Source of the DNA: Carboxylicivirga sp.
GTDB taxonomy: Bacteria; Bacteroidota; Bacteroidia; Bacteroidales; Marinilabiliaceae
Direction: 5' to 3'
NCBI GenBank assembly: GCA_025210475.1
Contig: JAOARW010000053.1
Span: 186,001 to 250,000 of the forward strand
DNA: 64,000 nucleotides
This document shows positions 44,532 through 52,697 of this stretch, one piece after another. Position 1 is the first letter of the stretch; every line of letters begins with the position of its first letter. Under the pieces are notes generated by a model that saw only the letters and a list, made by a program, of their open reading frames with translations, was not told the origin of the DNA and did no database searches. The translations under genes and the position numbers were made by a program.

Positions 44532-45269
44532 TTACAAGCCTTTTTTATCCCAATATTTGATTAAGATAAAACCAAAAATCATTCCACCCAAATGTGCCCA
44601 GTGAGCAACATTATCCGCCGAGAAATTGGCAACTCCCATAAATAATTCGACAACCCCATATATCATAACAAAATATTTGGCTTTAATAGGGATAGGAGGG
44701 AAGAGTAGCATAAGCTCAGTGTTTGGGAACAACATACCAAAAGCTAATAGAATCCCAAAGACAGCACCAGACGCACCAACCATAGGACCATTCAATATAC
44801 CATTGAAATTTGCCATTAGCTCATTTTTATAATTCATTCCACTTCTTAGAATTTCAGCGCCTTCTTCCAAAACTATTGCTACCTGTTGATCTGAAAGTAA
44901 AGAGATAGCATTATTGTAATCAATATATTTGAAGATTAGTTGAATAACAGCAGCACCCACCCCGGTAATAATATAGTACAATATAAACTTCTTAGGTCCC
45001 CAATAAGTTTCTAGAACACGTCCGAACATAAAAAGTGCAAACATATTGAAGAATAGGTGTGGGAAATTCGCATGCATAAACATATAGGTTCCAAACTGAG
45101 CAATGTTAAAATTGTCAGAAAGCGGGAAGCTAAGACCTAAATAAAAGCTCAATTTTATACCCAATACATGTTCAACTACATATGTAGCAAGTAAGAAAAG
45201 TACATTAATAATCAATAAATTCTTGGTCACAGGCGGTAAGCCTGCAAATGGGGATGGACGATAGTTCAT
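44532..45269 (-). CDS. rhomboid family intramembrane serine protease
   Basis: A 245-residue rhomboid with Ser167 in GASGA and His226 in AHLGGMIFGF; helix 2 has the typical HANFPHLFFNMFALFMFG. It lacks the long C-terminal tail of its neighbour and has a longer loop (residues 116-160) between helices 3 and 4. It begins the leftward rhomboid-rhomboid-EEP operon. Confidence 0.93.
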   Translation of the reverse strand: MNYRPSPFAGLPPVTKNLLIINVLFLLATYVVEHVLGIKLSFYLGLSFPLSDNFNIAQFGTYMFMHANFPHLFFNMFALFMFGRVLETYWGPKKFILYYIITGVGAAVIQLIFKYIDYNNAISLLSDQQVAIVLEEGAEILRSGMNYKNELMANFNGILNGPMVGASGAVFGILLAFGMLFPNTELMLLFPPIPIKAKYFVMIYGVVELFMGVANFSADNVAHWAHLGGMIFGFILIKYWDKKGL

Positions 45270-45345
45270 CAGATATATTTTTAGTTACTCCGCATTGGCT
45301 ACAAGATCGGTGCCAATTAATTACTCACAATAAATTAACATACAA

Positions 45346-45375
45346 ACGGGGCTTTTGTTAATGTTAAAACCCCGT
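45346..45375 (-). terminator. terminator hairpin after mutL
   Basis: ACGGGG (45346-45351) pairs with CCCCGT (45370-45375), extended by TTTT/AAAA across a one-base bulge. Reading leftward it is followed by TTTGTATG, so it probably ends the mutL transcript, 22 bp past its stop. Confidence 0.55.
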
Positions 45376-45396
45376 CAGTCTGTCAGAATGACATTA

Positions 45397-47307
45397 TTAC
45401 ATAAAGCGCTTCTGCATCTCATCCAAATCCATTATGGAAATGATGGTTTTGCCCGATGGTGAGAAATTTGGTACCTGACAGGCAAAAAGCTGGTCAAATA
45501 GCTCGCCCATCTCTATTGCCGATAATTGCTTACCATAAGGTATGGCTGCTCTTTGTGCCATCGATGTGGCAATTTGTTCAGTCACTTCTTTTTGCAAATC
45601 CACTTCGCCGTCTCTGAAATCAGTTAGAATACCATCGATTAACTGAGCCGCAGATACATGTTCCAATCCTGCAGGTGTTGATAACACCTTAAATGACCCA
45701 TCTCCCGACTGTTGTAATTCAAGTCCCAGTGTTAATAAATCGGGTGCCAACTCGTTAATCATCGACATTTCCTCCGGGCCAAAGTTTAACTCTTCGGGAA
45801 ACAAGCTCTTTTGCGAAAGGGAAGCGCCGCTTTGAAGTGTTCTTACAAAGCCTTCAAAAACAATTCGTTCGTGAGCTCTTTTCTGGTCAATCATCATCAA
45901 GCCTGACTTAACCGAGGTCAGAATATATTTGTTTTTCAACTGAAAGAAACGGGTATTGCTACCGGCATCTTCGTTGCCACCCGATGATAATATGGTTTGT
46001 TGAACTGGCTCTGGCGTTGGCGTTTCGAATGGTTCCGCTTCTTTTTCCATTTCTGAATTGGCTAATGCCGAGAAATCGGGCAGGTCGCCATGCATCCATT
46101 CATCGTTTGGTTGCTCAAAGCTTTGTGCCGAAGCTTTCGACTGGAAAGTAGCAGTTGTGCCACCACCTCCAAATGAGTTAACATTTTGTCTTTGCTCTTC
46201 TTCGAAAGGATTATAAAAAGGATTTACATCTACTGTTGGTTCCACTAATTCGCCATTGTTTTTGCTTACCGGAATATGAACCTGATCAACCGTATCAAAA
46301 TCAATAGATGGCATCAGGTTGAATTTGCCCAGACTTTCACGTATGGCCGCACTCAATATTTGCCAGATAGCCCGTTCGTCTTCAAACTTTATTTCCGTTT
46401 TTGTGGGGTGAATATTCACATCCACAATTTGCGGATCTACTTCAAGAAAGATAAGATAAGCAGGTACCGTATCCGGGTGCAGAATATTGTCATAAGCATC
46501 CATCACTGCACGATGCAGATAAGGGTGCTTCATAAAGCGATTATTAACAAAGAAGAATTGATCGCCCATCGTTTTTTTGGCTAACTCGGGTTTACCGATA
46601 AAACCGGAGATTTTAACCATCACCGCATCGGTGTCGATCGGAATCAGGTTTTGTCCCATCTGTTTGCCATTCATGTTAACCACCCTTTGTTTGATATTAC
46701 CGGCGGGTAATGAAAACATAGGAACGTCATTGTGCACCAATGTGAGCGCTACATGTGGATTGGCCAAAGCAACCCTTTGAAATTCGTTAATGATGTGGCG
46801 TAATTCGGTGGATGTCTTTTTTAAGAACCGTCGTCGTGCCGGCACATTATAAAACAGGTTTTTAATACAAAACTGGCTACCAACAGGGCACTGAACAGGC
46901 TCTTGTGATTCTACCTGTGAAGCAGCAATGTTGATCTGAACACCCAGATCATCCTCAGCACGGCGCGTTTTTAGCTCTACCTGAGCTATGGCAGCAATGG
47001 AGGCCAGTGCCTCGCCTCTAAATCCCATGGTGCGCAAAGCAAATAAATCGCTTGCTTCACGAATTTTGGAAGTGGCATGGCGTTCAAAAGCCATTCTGGC
47101 GTCCGTTTCGGCCATTCCACATCCATTATCAATTACCTGAATCAGGGACTTACCGGCGTCTTTGGTGATCACCTGAATGTTGGTAGCACCTGCGTCAATC
47201 GCATTTTCCATTAACTCTTTAATAACCGACGCAGGCCTTTGTATCACCTCTCCGGCAGCGATTTGGTTAGCTACCGAATCTGGTAATAACTGTATTACAT
47301 TTGACAT
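45397..47307 (-). CDS. mutL: DNA mismatch repair protein MutL
   Basis: Coordinates mismatch repair after MutS. The 636-residue protein has the GHKL ATPase at residues 1-330 (ELMENAIDAGA, VIDNGCGM, TMGFRGEALASIAA), an acidic linker and a C-terminal dimerisation domain. The metal-binding endonuclease motif DQHAxxExxxxE is seen as DQKRAHERIVFE at Asp474, with Lys in place of the His; the last domain ends with SPSGKTIISIMDLDEMQKRF. Nicking activity may be weakened or may use other ligands. It follows the 109-residue gene by 47 bp. Confidence 0.96.
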   Translation of the reverse strand: MSNVIQLLPDSVANQIAAGEVIQRPASVIKELMENAIDAGATNIQVITKDAGKSLIQVIDNGCGMAETDARMAFERHATSKIREASDLFALRTMGFRGEALASIAAIAQVELKTRRAEDDLGVQINIAASQVESQEPVQCPVGSQFCIKNLFYNVPARRRFLKKTSTELRHIINEFQRVALANPHVALTLVHNDVPMFSLPAGNIKQRVVNMNGKQMGQNLIPIDTDAVMVKISGFIGKPELAKKTMGDQFFFVNNRFMKHPYLHRAVMDAYDNILHPDTVPAYLIFLEVDPQIVDVNIHPTKTEIKFEDERAIWQILSAAIRESLGKFNLMPSIDFDTVDQVHIPVSKNNGELVEPTVDVNPFYNPFEEEQRQNVNSFGGGGTTATFQSKASAQSFEQPNDEWMHGDLPDFSALANSEMEKEAEPFETPTPEPVQQTILSSGGNEDAGSNTRFFQLKNKYILTSVKSGLMMIDQKRAHERIVFEGFVRTLQSGASLSQKSLFPEELNFGPEEMSMINELAPDLLTLGLELQQSGDGSFKVLSTPAGLEHVSAAQLIDGILTDFRDGEVDLQKEVTEQIATSMAQRAAIPYGKQLSAIEMGELFDQLFACQVPNFSPSGKTIISIMDLDEMQKRFM

Positions 47308-47354
47308 GTGCTGTGATTCTTCTTTTTGTTTTGTTAATTTTTAAGGGAACTGGG

Positions 47355-47684
47355 TTATTCTGATAAAAAAGTTTCCATCCATTCCATTCCTCCCTGTATC
47401 AGGTATAAACCTATTACCATAAGGATGATCAGGATAATCACCAAACGCAGATTTGAACGTTTTTTCTCACTTCGGCTCACTTCAAAATGTGATTTCATAC
47501 GACGACGCATACTTCCACGAATTCGATCAGCGTATCGTACATCCTTTTCTTCGTCAGATAAAAGACCAAGCTCTTCCTTTATCCGTCGTTCCCTTTCTTC
47601 ACGCTTCTCTTTTTTTTCGTCATAATAAATCGGGTCGTGTTGAAATACACGATGACGAGCCACTTTTGAAAATGTAAACTTCAT
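47355..47684 (-). CDS. small single-pass membrane protein of unknown function
   Basis: A 109-residue protein, very rich in Lys, Arg and Glu: residues 22-80 form a charged helix (KKEKREERERRIKEELGLLS), followed by one membrane helix (about 82-100, RLVIILIILMVIGLYLIQGG). Such small proteins upstream of mutL are common in Bacteroidota but I know no function. The likely orientation places the charged part in the cytoplasm. Confidence 0.7.
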   Translation of the reverse strand: MKFTFSKVARHRVFQHDPIYYDEKKEKREERERRIKEELGLLSDEEKDVRYADRIRGSMRRRMKSHFEVSRSEKKRSNLRLVIILIILMVIGLYLIQGGMEWMETFLSE

Positions 47685-47987
47685 ATTGTTCTGGTTTTAA
47701 AATCAGGAATTGATAAACTGTTATCAATGAATTAATAATGACTTTATTCAGCTCCTGACATTTGTGCAACAATAAATTGTTTGCATCCGCACCTATGCAA
47801 AGATAACAAGTAATCGTTAATAAACAGAAAACTTGCCATTAGAGTCGTGCAATTAACAGCTTAAAGAGCTATAAACAAGATCAAAATGATTTATCAACAA
47901 TTATTGTGAGTAGCGAAAGCAGACTATTTCAATTTTAATTGAAATACAAATGCTATTTTAGACTTACTTCTGAAGATAGACTATTGC
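47685..47987. other. intergenic region between channel gene and small membrane gene
   Basis: AT-rich sequence with no credible gene, repeat or terminator that I can name; its right end runs into the 23-bp array. It probably contains the promoter of the 47355-47684/mutL unit. Confidence 0.4.
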
Positions 47988-48079
47988 AAAGTGTCTCTTT
48001 GCAGTACTACAAAGTGCCTGTTTGTAATGCTTCAAAGAGGCTGTTTCTCGTATTAGAAAGAGGCTACTTGTTTTAGTGA
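47988..48079. repeat. degenerate tandem array, four units of 23 bp
   Basis: Units 47988-48010, 48011-48033, 48034-48056 and 48057-48079 each begin AAAG and share AAAGxGxCTxTTTG. Weaker copies of the core (AGACTATTG, AGACTTACTT) extend left to about 47960. The array starts 11 bp past the channel stop, inside its likely 3' UTR. It is not coding: the overlapping frame is a shadow. Confidence 0.7.
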
Positions 48080-48090
48080 GGGATTGATTT

Positions 48091-48903
48091 TCAAGCCTGG
48101 CCCATTGGCTTACCACAGAATTTACAGAACCGGGCATCTTCTTCGTGTCCTTCTTCGAGGCACGAAGGGCATACGCGCGTATTGGTTGGACGGCGGCTTT
48201 CTTTAACCAATTCGCTGGTGACAATACCGGTAGGCACGGCAATAATGGCATAACCAATAATCATGATGCAGCCTGCAATAAATTTGCCCAATACCGTAAT
48301 TGGGGCAATGTCGCCATAACCGACGGTTGTTAAAGTTACAATGGCCCAATAGACACCTTGCGGTATGCTATTGAATCCTTCGTTATAGGGTTTTTCAATA
48401 ATATACATCACGGTTCCCATTATGACAACCAGTATTAACACAACAAACAGGAAAACCCCAATTTTATTACGGGCAGTTATTAATGCTGACCATAATGCGC
48501 TGGCTTCTTTTACATAGCGGGTTAATTTAAGAACCCTGAAAATACGGATTAAGCGCAAGGCCCGCACAACAATAAGCATTTGTGTGCCACCAACAAACAA
48601 TCCCAGATAGGAAGGCAAAATGGCCAGTAAATCAATTATTCCAAAAAATGAAAAAATGTATTTGCGGGGCTTGTCCACAATCCAGATCCGAAGTATGTAT
48701 TCAATCGTGAATAATGCGGTAACGATCCATTCGGCCACCACCAGCCAGTTTTTATAATCGGGTAAAATGTTGTCATCACTTTCGAGCATTACAATGGCAA
48801 TGCTCAAAATAATAAAGAATACGAGGAGCAAGTCAAAGCGCTTACCAACTTTAGTATCAGCTTCAAATATAATTTGATGTAATCGGGTTTGGATTGATTT
48901 CAT
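48091..48903 (-). CDS. voltage-gated potassium channel with C-terminal zinc ribbon
   Basis: A 270-residue six-helix ion channel. S4 carries regularly spaced arginines 114, 117, 120 and 123 (VVRALRLIRIFRVLKL); the selectivity filter TVGYGD is at 193-198 after the pore helix. S6 is followed by a short linker and a zinc ribbon with Cys245, 248, 260 and 263 (CPSC ... CKFC). Zinc ribbons on small channels suggest a cytoplasmic sensing or assembly module. A -7 element is present at 48926-48933. Confidence 0.9.
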   Translation of the reverse strand: MKSIQTRLHQIIFEADTKVGKRFDLLLVFFIILSIAIVMLESDDNILPDYKNWLVVAEWIVTALFTIEYILRIWIVDKPRKYIFSFFGIIDLLAILPSYLGLFVGGTQMLIVVRALRLIRIFRVLKLTRYVKEASALWSALITARNKIGVFLFVVLILVVIMGTVMYIIEKPYNEGFNSIPQGVYWAIVTLTTVGYGDIAPITVLGKFIAGCIMIIGYAIIAVPTGIVTSELVKESRRPTNTRVCPSCLEEGHEEDARFCKFCGKPMGQA

Positions 48904-48925
48904 AAGTTTGGTGCTAGAATCCTTT

Positions 48926-48933
48926 CAAAGATA
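48926..48933 (-). promoter_or_regulatory. -7 element of the channel promoter
   Basis: On the minus strand TATCTTTG (48926-48933) fits TAnnTTTG, 22 bp before the start codon; a loose TTTA lies 18 bp upstream in place of TTTG. Confidence 0.45.
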
Positions 48934-49007
48934 TAAATAATGGCTTTCGGCTAAAAAAATTTTAAGTTTAGAAAAGCCATTGTACTTTTACTGCGTAATT
49001 TATTGTT

Positions 49008-49583
49008 ATGACTAGAGAAGATATAATTCAGGAATTCAGAGTAGCACAGGAGGTATTGTCGCGTTTTATTAACGATGATAGTAATTGGGAGAAGATGATG
49101 AAGGCTGCTGAATTGATGGCTGACTCGATAAAGGCTGGTGGTAAAATTATTTCATGCGGTAATGGTGGTTCGATGAGTGATGCCATGCATTTTGCCGAAG
49201 AACTTACCGGGCGCTTCCGTGATGATCGGGAGGGTTTAGCTGCCATTGCGATATCTGATCCTACTCATATAACTTGTGTTGGCAACGATTATGGTTTCGA
49301 TTATATTTTTTCGCGATATATAGAGGCGGTAGGGAAGGCCGGTGATATACTTTTGGCCATTAGCACCAGTGGAAATTCAGTCAATATAATTAAGGCGGTA
49401 GAGGCTGCTAAAGAAAAAGGCATGAAGGTGCTGGCTTTAACCGGTAAATCGGGTGGTAAGCTGGCTGATCTGGCAGATATTGAAATTCGTGCTCCTCACA
49501 ATGGTTATTCTGATCGCATTCAGGAAATTCACATTAAAGTTATCCATGTGCTGATTCAACAAATTGAATCACTGGCTAAATAG
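49008..49583 (+). CDS. gmhA: D-sedoheptulose 7-phosphate isomerase
   Basis: Converts sedoheptulose 7-phosphate to D-glycero-D-manno-heptose 7-phosphate, the first step to ADP-heptose; RfaE1 at 17793 takes the product. The 191-residue SIS-domain protein has [22 protein letters not shown] (about residues 44-65), the [13 protein letters not shown] phosphate loop and the C-terminal [15 protein letters not shown]. It is divergent from the channel gene. Confidence 0.94.
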   Translation: MTREDIIQEFRVAQEVLSRFINDDSNWEKMMKAAELMADSIKAGGKIISCGNGGSMSDAMHFAEELTGRFRDDREGLAAIAISDPTHITCVGNDYGFDYIFSRYIEAVGKAGDILLAISTSGNSVNIIKAVEAAKEKGMKVLALTGKSGGKLADLADIEIRAPHNGYSDRIQEIHIKVIHVLIQQIESLAK

Positions 49584-49916
49584 CTTTGTAGTAATCTCAT
49601 TTAATACCTGATAATATAAAGGTTTATGTATCGCTCTTTGTGGTGCACTAAGTTGTTGTGCTTGAAGTCTAATTCACAAGCTGTAAAAGTCTATCTTTAT
49701 TTACCAATTATCGAATTACACATGCATACATATACATTATAATTAAAAAATATGCAATAAATATACACTTAGGATTCAAAAATTGGGTAGAGAAACAAAT
49801 AATTATTACATTTGTGCCAATTAAGGGAAGCCTTAATCATGCATTTATTCGACCAAAAAGGGTAAATGCATTTTTTATGTAGAAAATATTGTATAAGCAT
49901 TAAGTTTCAGAAAGGT
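49584..49916 (+). promoter_or_regulatory. carA upstream region with promoter and ARG-box-like site
   Basis: No gene is seen. TACATTTG (49807-49814) matches the TAnnTTTG -7 box about 100 bp before carA; TTGG near 49782-49785 is a weak -33. TGCATACATATACA (49723-49736) matches the ARG-box pattern TGNATWWWWATNCA with one mismatch and lies about 75 bp upstream of the -7 box. Confidence 0.45.
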
Positions 49917-50999
49917 ATGCCTGAAGTACAAAAGATTAAATTAGTGTTGGAAGACGGTTCTGTCTTCGAAGGTAAATCATTTGGATACCATAAGTCGGTG
50001 GCCGGGGAAGTAGTTTTTAATACGGCGATGACCGGATATCCTGAAAGTTTGACTGATCCGTCGTATGAAGGGCAAATCCTTGTTTCTACTTATCCGCTCA
50101 TTGGAAACTATGGAGTACCAAAGAACGATACCGAAAATGGAATTCCAAAATTTCATGAATCGGATCGCATTCATATCTCTGGTTTGATTATTTCCGATTA
50201 TTCATTCGAGTACAGTCATTGGAATGCCGAGAACAGCCTTCGCGAATGGTTAATCCAGAATAAAGTTCCGGGTATTTTTGGTATCGACACACGCGCTTTA
50301 ACAATGGTGTTGCGTGAGAAAGGTTCGATGTTGGGTAAAATTGAAGTGGAAGGTGAAGAAATTGACTTTGTTGATCCCAATAAAGACAATTTAGTTGCTA
50401 AGGTGAGTGTGAGCGAGAAAAAGGTTTATGGTAATGGAAAACACAAAGTTGTGTTGGTAGATACCGGAGCTAAAAACAATATCTTACGTTGCCTGCTGAA
50501 GCGCGATACTACAGTTATTCGTGTGCCATGGGATTACGATTTTACACAAGAGGACTACGATGGCATCATGTTGTCGAACGGACCGGGTGATCCACAAATG
50601 TGTGAGGTGACCATAAAACACATTCAAAAGGCCATTGAAATTGGTAAGCCTATTTTTGGTATTTGTCTGGGTAATCAATTATTGGGTATTGCATCTGGTG
50701 CATCAACCTACAAGTTAAAATATGGTCACCGCGCCCATAACCACCCGGTTATCAAGGTAGGAACCGATACTTGTTATATTACCAGTCAGAATCATGGTTT
50801 TGCCATCGACAATGATACTTTGAGTGATGAGTGGGAACCATTGTTTGTAAACATCAATGATAAAACCAACGAAGGTATTAAGCACAAAACAAAACCATTC
50901 TTTTCAACTCAGTTTCACCCGGAAGCATCAAGCGGTCCAACTGATACAGAGTTTTTGTTTGATGAACTGATTGCAAATATCGAAAAGAGTAAACAATAA
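49917..50999 (+). CDS. carA: carbamoyl-phosphate synthase small subunit (glutamine amidotransferase)
   Basis: Hydrolyses glutamine and channels ammonia to CarB. I start at 49917 (MPEVQKIKLVLEDGS, 360 residues) rather than 49866. The N-terminal CPSase small-chain domain (FEGKSFG, FNTAMTGYPESLTDPSY) is followed by the class I amidotransferase domain with nucleophile Cys250 in FGICLGNQLLG and His/Glu in QFHPEASSGP. It is separate from carB (9110), unusual compared with carAB operons; the terminator hairpin is shared in kind. Confidence 0.97.
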   Translation: MPEVQKIKLVLEDGSVFEGKSFGYHKSVAGEVVFNTAMTGYPESLTDPSYEGQILVSTYPLIGNYGVPKNDTENGIPKFHESDRIHISGLIISDYSFEYSHWNAENSLREWLIQNKVPGIFGIDTRALTMVLREKGSMLGKIEVEGEEIDFVDPNKDNLVAKVSVSEKKVYGNGKHKVVLVDTGAKNNILRCLLKRDTTVIRVPWDYDFTQEDYDGIMLSNGPGDPQMCEVTIKHIQKAIEIGKPIFGICLGNQLLGIASGASTYKLKYGHRAHNHPVIKVGTDTCYITSQNHGFAIDNDTLSDEWEPLFVNINDKTNEGIKHKTKPFFSTQFHPEASSGPTDTEFLFDELIANIEKSKQ

Positions 51000-51030
51000 T
51001 ATAATCAGGTTTGATCCTGAAGTAATAGTA

Positions 51031-51061
51031 AGCCCTGCATTATTATAATGTGGGGCTTTTT
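51031..51061 (+). terminator. intrinsic terminator of carA
   Basis: AGCCCTGCATTA (51031-51042) pairs with TAATGTGGGGCT (51046-51057, two G-U pairs), then TTTTT. It is nearly the same as the carB terminator at 12416-12450. Confidence 0.85.
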
Positions 51062-51134
51062 ATAAATATACTAATCTGCATTAACAGTTTGTCTAATGAC
51101 AATTTTGGGATTATTTTCACAGTCCTAATCTAAC

Positions 51135-52073
51135 ATGAAACTGATGAAAATAGCAGATGAGTACAAGTCGCGGGTTAACAAAACCCTCGACTATATCGAA
51201 ACGAATCTCGATCGATCTTTTACCCTCGATGAGTTGGCGGCCGTTGCCACTTTCTCTAAATACCACTTTCACCGGATTTTTATGGGTGTTATCGGTGAAA
51301 CTCCTTTTCATTTTATCAATCGTATACGTTTGCAACGTGCAGCCACGTTTTTGGTAATGAATCCTAAGATGTCAATTGGCGAGGCTGCTACTCAGGTAGG
51401 CTTTAACGATCTATCTGTTTTTTCGCGCAATTTTAAACAGCATTTTGGGCAGTCGCCAACGAATTGGCGAACGCAAATGAGTCAAAAAAGCAATTTGAGT
51501 CAAATCAACAGCAATCCTGAAAAAGTGAAGGAGGAGTTGAGTATCTACTTTTGTTCCTATACAAAATCAATTAAATGGAAAACGAATATGGAACTGAACA
51601 AAAGTATTGAAATTAAAGAGCTAAATGACATGACAGTTGCCTATGTGCGACACATTGGGCCTTATAAAGGAAATGAAGAATTATTTAGAGGCCTTTGGGG
51701 TAAGTTAATGACTTGGGCCGGACCACGAGGTTTGATGGCGCAGCCCGATCTTGTTTCTTTGGCCATGTATCATGATGATCCCAATATCACTGAGCAAATG
51801 AAATTGCGAACCAGTATTTGTATTACTGTACCGGAAGATACAAAAGTGGATGGTGATGTAGGTAAGATGCTAGTTGAGGGAGGTCAATATGCGGTGGCGC
51901 GTTTCGAAGTGCAAACCCATGAATTTGAGCAGGCATGGAGTTGGATGTATGCCAAGTGGTTTCCTGAAAGTGGTTACCAGCCTGATGATAAGCCATGTTT
52001 TGAAATGTATACAGAAGAACCGAAAGACGGGGTGTTTAAGGTTGATATTTGTATACCGGTTAAACCCCTTTAA
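51135..52073 (+). CDS. AraC-family regulator with GyrI-like effector domain
   Basis: A 312-residue regulator. Two helix-turn-helix motifs make up the AraC domain (residues 10-110): FTLDELAAVATFSKYHFHRI and IGEAATQVGFNDLSVFSRNF. The C-terminal 155 residues are a GyrI-like/SOUL-type small-molecule-binding domain (TVAYVRHIGPYKGNEELF; GGQYAVARFEV). This SoxS/Rob-like layout senses a hydrophobic effector. It stands alone downstream of carA's terminator. Confidence 0.9.
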   Translation: MKLMKIADEYKSRVNKTLDYIETNLDRSFTLDELAAVATFSKYHFHRIFMGVIGETPFHFINRIRLQRAATFLVMNPKMSIGEAATQVGFNDLSVFSRNFKQHFGQSPTNWRTQMSQKSNLSQINSNPEKVKEELSIYFCSYTKSIKWKTNMELNKSIEIKELNDMTVAYVRHIGPYKGNEELFRGLWGKLMTWAGPRGLMAQPDLVSLAMYHDDPNITEQMKLRTSICITVPEDTKVDGDVGKMLVEGGQYAVARFEVQTHEFEQAWSWMYAKWFPESGYQPDDKPCFEMYTEEPKDGVFKVDICIPVKPL

Positions 52074-52084
52074 AAAACAGACAT

Positions 52085-52115
52085 AAAAAATGAGGCCTGG
52101 TTTATTGCCGGGCCT
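52085..52115 (-). terminator. intrinsic terminator of the 31-residue peptide gene
   Basis: On the minus strand AGGCCCGG pairs with CCAGGCCT (one mismatch, loop CAATAAA; plus-strand arms 52093-52100 and 52108-52115), followed by CATTTTTT. It overlaps the small gene's stop codon. Confidence 0.65.
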
Positions 52116-52209
52116 ACATTAGTGCCAGAACTAACAATGTTTGGACGGCTATGGTTGCCAATCCGATAATCAGGGTTTTGTAATAGGCTGCTTTTTCTAC
52201 TCGTCTCAT
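52114..52209 (-). CDS. 31-residue membrane peptide
   Basis: A short frame I translated by hand: it starts MRRVEKAAYYKT and continues LIIGLATIAVQTLLVLALM, so a basic N terminus precedes one hydrophobic helix (residues 13-31), typical of a small membrane protein. A GGTGAG ribosome-site-like run lies just upstream of the ATG (52209), and an intrinsic terminator begins at the stop codon. A possible -7 box (TACAATTTG, with one extra base in the spacer) lies about 45 bp upstream. Function unknown. Because a random 31-codon frame can occur, the combination of composition, ribosome site and terminator is the case for it. Confidence 0.5.
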   Translation of the reverse strand: MRRVEKAAYYKTLIIGLATIAVQTLLVLALM

Positions 52210-52462
52210 ATCTCACCGTATTTATTGAGTTTGTAAAAACAAATTGTATGCCATCGTTTTAGCTAAATACTGTAGGTGAGATCATAAGTGCGATCTTTCA
52301 ACAAAAGTTTGGTAAATTTTTCCCCATTAACGCCTTCCTCGTCGGATAGCTATTTCTTAACTTTACTTACCGTAGGTAGGTATATCACATTTGTAATCAT
52401 CACTTTTTATGATACCTTTATTGGGCACATATATTGAATTATTAACATTAAATAAAAGAGCT

Positions 52463-52693
52463 ATGAGTGATTTGGTAAAGATATATTCGGATACAGAAAT
52501 AACGGTAACACATTTAAAGAACAGATTGGCTGATAATGGCATTGAGTCCATGATTAAAAATGACTTTGAATCTGGTGTGTCGGCAGGGTTTGTTGCCGGA
52601 GCCCCCAATTCGGTAGAATTATACGTGATGAATAAAGATCTTGAGCGTGCCCAGGCAATTATTGAACAGTTTAAAGCTGAACTTAAGAAATAG
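52463..52693 (+). CDS. DUF2007 (putative prokaryotic signal transducing) protein
   Basis: A 76-residue cytoplasmic protein; ATG 52463 gives MSDLVKIYSDTEITVTHLK, the family start, rather than 52409. DUF2007 members are small ferredoxin-like proteins with the core NRLADNGIESMIKND. There is no membrane segment and no known activity. It lies 4 bp before the dehydratase gene, so the two are probably co-transcribed. Confidence 0.78.
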   Translation: MSDLVKIYSDTEITVTHLKNRLADNGIESMIKNDFESGVSAGFVAGAPNSVELYVMNKDLERAQAIIEQFKAELKK

Positions 52694-52697
52694 GCAA

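Noticed and set aside
47988..48079. CRISPR array
   Set aside because: Units of 23 bp adjoin directly with no spacers.
47964..48257. 97-codon frame on the minus strand across the 23-bp array and channel end
   Set aside because: It overlaps the channel gene in another frame and its tail is only the translated repeat.
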